From positions 358,867 to 422,866 of the forward strand of contig BEXV01000024.1 in the NCBI GenBank assembly GCA_003118195.1: a stretch of 64,000 bases of DNA. Reading direction: 5' to 3'. The position numbers and the translations under genes were made by a program. Positions 51,808 to 60,800 of the stretch are shown in pieces. The first letter of the stretch is position 1. Each line of letters starts with the position of its first letter. The DNA comes from Hemicentrotus pulcherrimus. Taxonomy: Eukaryota > Echinodermata > Echinoidea > Camarodonta > Strongylocentrotidae. The notes beneath the pieces were generated by a model. That model ran no database searches. It worked only from the letters and a program-made list of their open reading frames with translations, and was not told the origin of the DNA.

Positions 51808-54800
51808 GATGGGAATAAAATTAAAAATATGTTGATGTAAATATGCCTGACACAGAAAAATTATAGTATACAGGAGTTATGAAATAAAGTGATGGATGTT
51901 TATTGAAATCTGGGAATAATATTGAATATTCAATCTGCACTGGGAAAAGATCAAACCAATGTACTCTGACAGAAATGCTTTCTTTGTATATTGTATGGGG
52001 TTTTAATGATTTTAATGAGTCTGGGAGTGCAATCCATTGATCTGGACTATCATGTGTTATAGATTTATGCAGGATCAAAAATAATATTCAGGGAATAATC
52101 CAGGAAGAACTACAATTCTAAGCCTTATCCAGATTATGCCCACATTGTACATGCATTATGCACAGAAGGTCAGTTATATTTATATGTTACTTTGTTGAAT
52201 GATTGCAGTCAGAATGCATGATGTTACCAAAGTCATTCACACTGTTAAGACCAAAAGATCTTTTTTTTTTAAAGTCCTGTATATGTAACAGAGCATAAGA
52301 TTTGAGTGTGTTTGATAGACCTTAACATACCATGCTACAGACATTGAGGTGAGACACGTGATTTGTGTTCCTCCCCAGCACCCTCACCTTCAGGGCAATG
52401 TTCCTCCAAACATCCGCCACTTTGCAGAGAACTATGACATCAGCGTGTTCAGCTTTGACAGACCGTTCCATAGAGGAGAGAGGGATAAGACACAGGATTT
52501 CAAGGTACTAATCACTTTATCTTTAATATATAGACTGTCAATTCATTTGATAGCTCTGCTTTTGAGGATGATGAATTTACAGTAAAATTAGTTGTTTGTT
52601 TTCTCAACTGACTTTCAGCTTTTCAGTCGAAGAAATGATTGGTTTTATTTGTTCCAGATTTTACAAAAAATATAGACATACCGTAATTAACCGTGTATAA
52701 ACCGCACCTTTTTGCCGCCGAAAAATTTCAAAGTCGGGGGTGCGGTTTATACACGGTACACCCCCCCCCCCCCCAAAAAAAAAAAAAGTAAGTCAAAACC
52801 AGCACGAATTTGCACATATGGGACTAGAAACGGTACAATAACTATACCACTATGGTACAGGACGTTTCCCACACATTTTACCGACAATTTTACAATTTTA
52901 TCTTGCATTGTTCACATGAAGACGAAAATAATCTTCCAAAAACGACATCTGCCGATAGATCTTGATCTAAGTTCGTGCCAATGCATTGCAAAGATTAAAG
53001 AAGGGGCCGTTTAACGGATCTGCCGCGAAGCATCCAGCACGGGAAGTCGCCATTTTCAGGAGAATTGATGGAATTTTTGTTTTGTTTATTTGTAGACCCT
53101 ATGGGTGGAAAGAACGTTCATGACTACAGGCTCACCACTACCTGGTTTGTTGAGCTGGTCTGAGATCGTCAAGACCGTGGTGGTAAGTAGTATTCCTGGT
53201 TAGTTTTCTAAGTTCTCAACAGAAAAAGTGACGTCTTTTTATGCTTCCGCTATAAAGTAGCCGGAGGCATTATGTTTTCTGGTTGTCCGTCCATCCGTAC
53301 GTCTGTATGTCCCGTTCTTGTGATGGAGTTATCTCAAGAACCGATTGATGGTTTACCGCCAAACTTACGTGATGTATATATTTGGCAGAGCCAATGAACT
53401 GATTAGATTTTTGGGTCATGAGGTGAAAGGCCAAAGGTCACAGAGCTTATTATTGAATAACTTGTGATTGCGTTATTTTAAGAACCGATTGATGGATTAC
53501 CGTCAAACATGGGTCATACATGTATCTTGCAGAGCCGATGAACTGATTAGATTCTGGGGGTCATGAGGTCAAAGGTCATGGGGCTTATAATGTATGCAAA
53601 AATAGCTTGTGAATGCATTGTCAATACTGACGGATGGATTACTATCAAACTCGGGACATATATGTATCTTGCAGAGCCAATGAACTAATTACAATTTAGG
53701 GTCATGAGGCCAAAGTTCACAGTGTCATACATGTACATGTACCAGTATATGAACAATAGCTTGTGATCACGATATTCTGAGAACCTGTTAATGGAATACA
53801 ACCAACCTTGAATTTTGTTAATTGCTTCTGTTTTGGTTTGTAAAATCGCTCAATGGAGGAGGCATCATTTTAAACTGCGTGCAGTAGAACATCTAGTTTC
53901 TTTATTAAATATGTAAAGATCTGAATAAAGTATTGTCAGAAGTCAACTTTTTCTAGACCAAGCTGCGCATTCATGTGTATTCTTTATTTTACATGCAATA
54001 CATGTTGTGGTCTAGTGAATAAGGCACTGGACTTGTGGATCAAAAAGTAAGGATTTCAACCCCCCATCCTGGCACTATAAATATCCTTTGGCAAGTCATT
54101 AAATTACAATTGCCACTCTCCACCCAAGTGTAAATGGGTACCTGATAAGCTCAGGTGCTAGGGTAATGATGTCTTTTTACCATGAGCATCACAGCATGAT
54201 GGATATGAGCGATATAAAAAGCCATTATAATCATTACATTATTCTTCAGAAGAAAATAAAAATCTTTGAGGCGTATGGAGATCCTCTGTGTTTACTTTGT
54301 AATTGTTGCAGTATTTAGTCCTGTTTAAAACTTATTACTTGCTGTAATTTCCTATAAATTCCATTAAACAAAGAAACAATTCAAATTTAGATAATTTGAA
54401 AACGATGAATACAACCATCACAGACTGCACGTTACGAATTGAATGAGAATGGTTGATGTGTTTTGATTCTGTAGGAGGAGATCCGACCAATTGCTAATGC
54501 AGTCAACGTGATGAGAGAGAAGAACACATCAATGCAAGTACAGATCCAAGGACACAGGGCCCATAGAAACTCCAACATCAACCCTCTTAGTATGGTGCTA
54601 CAAGGAACTATTGAGGCAGCAGTACAGGGAGGCATCAAAGTATACCAAGATGTAAGTCCTTAACATCAGTCCACCTGTTTATTTGCCCATGCATTAACCC
54701 TTACTGTACTGCTGGGAGGCCTCCCCCCTCGACATTTTCGGAGATTGCGTCCAACTGCTTCGAATTTTGAATTGTCATTTCATGACTTTTTCCCCTCAAG

Positions 54801-57800
54801 TCTTACGCACATTTTGGTACCATTTTCGTCGAAATCAGATATACTTGTAAGGTGTTACATAACAATTAGTATGCACATGTCATCAAAATCTGTACAGAAA
54901 AATATGTAGAGTTTTCTGTAGAACGCATAAAATTGGCATTTTGCATAATTAATTAGGCTATAATGACAAAAATATGCATATTAGGCAAAAAGTAATTATA
55001 CCATCTTGTTCCTTACGTAAATATCTACAAACATGCAAATTTTCGCGTTCATCGGACATTCGACGGCTGAGATCATAGTACAGCCCAGTACAGTAAGGGT
55101 TAAAGGGATTGTTTAAAAATGTTAAATCTGAGATACACGGCCCTACGTGTTATCAGTGTCTGTGATATGGTATAATTTTGAAGCCCTTCAAAAAATTGCG
55201 CTTCAAAATGATCAAGAAGTGCTTCAAAAAAGTAAAAATCTTTGAGTGACTATTTTACCATGTATATTTATATGTACAATGTATTGTTAAATGTATTTTT
55301 TTTAACGACAATTGGAAATAAATTTATAAAAATATAGTCAGTATTTGAGTAAAATATTGTTTCGGCAATCATATTTTTGGACGAAATATCTTTCATGTGT
55401 CTCTTTTTCTACTTTCAGGTGTTTCTGACGCCTGCATATATGGAGAATAACCCAACAGACAAGGAAGCTATCAGCAATCTCAGGGAGCTAATGATTGAAC
55501 AGGTAGAATTTTATTCCTAAGTTTTTTTTTTTTGGAGCTTTCATGATTGATAAATATATAATAATAATAATACGAAAAATTGATATAGCACTTGTGACAT
55601 AAAAGTTTCAAAGCGCTGTACACAAATCAAGATTACTTCAAGAAAAATCAATTATTACTAATGGAATTAACATTACTTAAATTACTAAGAAAAGTAAACA
55701 TTATTTACATTACTAAAGAAATTAACATAACATCTAAATTCCTGGGAAAGTTAACATATTATATTGATAATAGCAACAATTTAAAAAGACATAATGTAGG
55801 CATTGTAATACTAATTCAAACTTAATTTTTAGTTATTTTGGTTGTTTTTAAAAATCAGACCAACAAAAATTTAAATAAATATATGCAATTAACCGGATGA
55901 GATAAGTGTCAAAATAATGTTAAATATAAGAATATATAACAATATGTTTTGAAAACTGGCAGGTTTTGAATGATAGATTTATACCCTATATGTTTTGTTT
56001 TATAAACTTTGTCATGTAGAATGATGTGTACCTCTTTGACTTTTGACTTGACTATTTTTTTTAAATATCTAAATTTTTTACTGTAAATGAATAATAATAG
56101 AGGGCAACAAAGACACCTGAAACAATTAAAAATGGAAATATTCTTGGTTGTAATAGTTGAATATCTTGGATGACGGAGTATTGCTACACAAGGAACTGTG
56201 TTCAGAAGAATTGATGGGCTTCCATCTCAACCTGGAGAAGAAACTTGCCAAGCGCATGCAGGAATTTGACTTGGTAAGTCTTTAAAGTCATCTATTATAC
56301 AAATAATACACAGGTGTGAGTGGGTTATGGTCGATGCAGCGCATGAGGGTATTCACTATGGTGCAATATATTTCAAGAGGCCTAGTCGAGTGTATTTTGT
56401 GCCATCGTGAACACCCGAATAGCGCTGCATCGCCATAACGTCATGAACAAAAACCTGTGTATTATTTGTTTTATAAAATGGGTCATCAATATAACATAGC
56501 AAAGCCATAAGATGTCTCCCCGCAACCCTCATCCAAGGTTGTCATCACCAAAATGCACCCCATGCAGATGCTAAAAAATGATGCATGGTCACGTGATCCA
56601 TTTTGACGCTTCTGATTGGCTACATTCTTGAACCCATTTTGTAAACTGTCATATGGAAGCAAACAAATGTTATGGGTTCATTTTATTATTGTTAAAGATA
56701 AAGTTGAGTTCCGGTCGTGCGATTGCATTGTGAAAGAAACGTGCAATCGATCAGAAAAGGTTGATCATCTAGCACATAGATACTAGTGTACTGAGAGTTT
56801 CTGGAATCATCAAAATGACAAGAAATTTGGCCCAGTCTTGGTAAAGTTACAAGCTCTTTACACAGAAAGATGTATATGGCACTACACGAACATGTGGCAC
56901 AAAAATCTGTCCCAATTTTTATGATGTTACTTGCCATTTTTAGAATATTAAGGCATTTGAAAAGTCATGCTATTCAGGGAACATTTTTTTATCTGATGTT
57001 CTTCCACACTTGCATAATACAATGATAACGCTTACAAATTATTTTTCACCTCTTCCTAGAACTCAACCTCCTCTTTAAATATTTGTAGTCACCTGTGCCT
57101 AGGAGAGGACTATCAAACTTGCTTACTATGACCCTTTCATCCTAATATACATGTTTGAGTTTGAGTTTGAGCTTGAGTATGAAGTTGTATTATTCAAACA
57201 AAAAGTACATCAATATAACAATCAAATGTGAATGTTTAACAATGAAAGGATAAATGGGACCAGAAAATAGCATTTAATGCTAATCTTGTCTGGTACCACT
57301 AACACACACAAGTATCACAGCAATGAATGAAAATGTAATGAATAAATATGAATAACTATTGAATACATACTTAAGCTACAAGCTATTCTATATCTAGGCT
57401 AAAATATGTTCTGTGATTAAATACAAAGCTTTGGTAAAACATGTGTACATTGATAAGGGGAATATAGGCATACAGCAGGTTCCTTTACATAGCTGTAATC
57501 CTTTGCCATATAAAGACTTCTAATAAAGGGTTAACATGATTTTAAAAATATATGGTTTGAAAGCTGTCTGCTAGGCATTGAGAAGAAACATCTCCATTGA
57601 AAGATGTTACTCTAATACTTCATGTCAGATTAGCCCACAGTACATATATTGGGTGTTGAAAACCTTCAGGATAATTCAAAGTTCTGTAAAATTCCCTCGA
57701 CATGATTTGTTGTGCCTCTTTGTAAGATGTTAACTGCCACATGATAATTTTACAATGAAGATAATCTGAATGTTACTTTTCTAGGACCAACCTTAAAGGC

Positions 57801-60800
57801 CAAGTCCACTCCAAAAAATCATTTACTTTTAATAGATGAAGAAAAACTAGCAAAACGGAGCAAAATAAATTTGAGTAAAATCGGATAACTAATAAGGAAG
57901 CAATGATTTTTTTGGAGGTATGAAAAACTTTGGAATTTAGAAAAGCACTTAACAAATTACCAATTTAGTTATTAGTTTGTGATGTCATTGCCTCACTACT
58001 TTATTAACCAGTTGCTTTCTATATTTTTATCTTATTAATTTCCCTTTTTATCCCAGAAAACCCATGCCTTTACGCAGGTTATATGATTTGTATCATTTTG
58101 CGGGCATGGAATTTCACAAAACCTTTTTTGAACTTTGAAGAATTGATACTATTTTCTGAATATTGTATAACAATATAGTGGTTGAGAATGTTGTTAAATA
58201 GGTATGTTGAAAATGACTAATTTTGAATGAAAAACTATGATTTCGAATCTCTCAAAGTGTTACCAATTTAAGGATTTTAAAGATTTAAAATTCCCTTGAC
58301 TTGATTTGTTGAGCCTTGTGGAAGATGTTAAATACCACATGATGATTGACAAAGAAGATAATTTGAATGTTCCTTTTGTAGGGCCAACCTAAAGTGTATT
58401 CCAAGGCCAGGCCTCCATCTAGACAAGTCCAGTCTGCTGCTGCACCAACACCACCAGCCAACACCACATCTGGACCCAAAACATTCAAAAGAAATACATC
58501 GGATTTGAACTTGCAACAGTAAGTACAAAACAAATTAAATGTAAAAGGAAAAAGAGTATGAAAAAAGTTAATGCTATGTAATCAGCACGTTTACCTCTCC
58601 ATAACCACTAAGTCTATAAACGGTTAATGAAAGTAGCTATTTATGTTCAGACTTGAATTTTTAGTTTAATTATTGTTGTTTCAGTACTTCAAAATACATG
58701 TATCTGTTTCTGTTGAAGAATAATAGCCGCTTTGGGGAAACTTAATTGGTGCTTGAAAAAGATCTATATAAATCCAGGTCTCCAATATCATTGGTTGAAA
58801 TTATGTTGTTATTGTAAATTTCAATGTTTATCCAAACACGTCTTTTCTCCCTCTTCTACTATTTCAAGCTATATCTTGTTATCTCATCTCCTTGTCTTTT
58901 CCCATTTCCTTGTTAATTTTTTGTGTGCAATGTTATTCCTATTTTGTTATTATTGTGCATATTACTGTATTTTATCAAACCATTTTTCTATGTACATGTA
59001 TTGTATTTTTATGTAATTTTTAATATTTTGTAAATTCACTTTGTTTCATCCTCTGGCTGATATTTTGAATGTATTTAAAAAAAATCAATATACCAGTCCA
59101 AATCAAATCAAATCAAATCAAATTTGATTGTTTTATATTTGCAGACCCAGCAAGGACAGAAAAAACAGCATGTTCTACTTTCAAACACCAGTGGACATAC
59201 CAGTATCGGTAATGTATAACATACATCTAATGGCTCCTTCTAATGAGAACGTTGCTAGATAAGACTTTCGTAGCAGTGCTTACCAAAACAAAAGAAATTA
59301 ACTCTGTGCTTGAAATGTGTTAATGTGAATGTAACATAAAAAATTGCATTGTATGCTTGGATCAGTTTTATCAATGACAATTTTCATGAATTGTTTCCGT
59401 TGGAGTGTGTCTTTGCTCATTAAAAAAAAAAAATTATGTTCGTTGTGTTGAGCAGATGTAAAATGGTAGACACTTTTTGTTATTAATTGTAAAATTCACG
59501 TTAAAAAATGCATACACGATAGTCTTGTGATTTGCTAAAATTGGTGCGATATAAAAGTCAAGATTTTTTAATTGCATTCCTTTACTTGCAATTATTGTTC
59601 TGTTTGTAGATCTCTTTTCTACTCACCCAGCTGGTCCTTCCCTTCAAAATGCTTTGGATCTTTAAGTTCAAAATACATGCACTTTCTGCACCACATCTCT
59701 TTCCCATGTTTGATTTTACCACTGAAATATTTATGTCTGCGTCATACATGTAGATAGCTGAAAAGTGTTGAATTGACTATACATGCTTCTTTACAGATCA
59801 TTTTGCCTGCTACAATTATTTTAATCATGTTAAATTTATGTGTAAATGCAGGGTTACAGCTGTTAATAGTGAAGGACTTGATAGAGCAATGCTTTGACTT
59901 TGAAGGAAAAAAATTGCTGGCATGCAATAACACTTTTAAGCTTACAAATTTTGCACCATTTTGATACAATTATAGAATAAAATAAAAATCAGAGAACCAT
60001 GCGACCTAGCAATTATCATATGATATTTGATATGTTTAATGAATCCTCTGTAAGATTCTTCTATTACAAAGGTTGAATATCATATGATGGTCTTCTGATA
60101 TGGCGCCTCATTTGTCATTCTAAATGCACAAAGTCAAATGCTCTCATCGTTCAAACGTGGAGGAAATGGTTCCATTCTATTAAATTCACATAATATTTCA
60201 TATTTAAAACAATTTTAAAAGTTCAAATAGGAGATATGCTTTTCTCTAAAGCTTTATGGTCTTTTATTTACTAATTGGTCCATGAGTTCCCTGTCATATC
60301 TTTACCCCTTATTTCTCATTTATATCCAAATCTGTCCAAGTCTTTATCTCATACTCTCTTGGATCTGACTTTGACAATTCAAATCTTGTGAATTATGGAA
60401 CATCTTTCTCTGTATCTTTTATGTTTACTTTACCTAATACTACCTTCTTTCTTCCTTCATCAACACTAACTCTGTCATTCTATCCTATTATGAATACCCG
60501 TCATAGTAAATTCAATTCAATTCAATTCATTTGATTTGCACATTTGATAAAAACACAATTACAAACATACACAAATTCCTTTTCACTTCGCATCATGCAT
60601 GCCTTTCCCTCACAATAATGCATTCATGCTATCTGTACATATGCTCACTCTTTGTAAGTGGCCTTTAAAATGCCTCCCTTATGAATAATTTTGAAATCTC
60701 TTTTCCACCCACCCACCCACCCACTCTTCTGAATCTATTCGTGCCATCATGTGCACTCTTCTGATACCCCCCTTCCACCCCCTTCCGCCTCTTCAGAGCC

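Noticed and set aside
52712..53014. 100-codon open frame starting MPPKNFKVGG
   Set aside because: It begins inside the pogo-like hairpin and crosses the poly-C/poly-A tract; no family resemblance.
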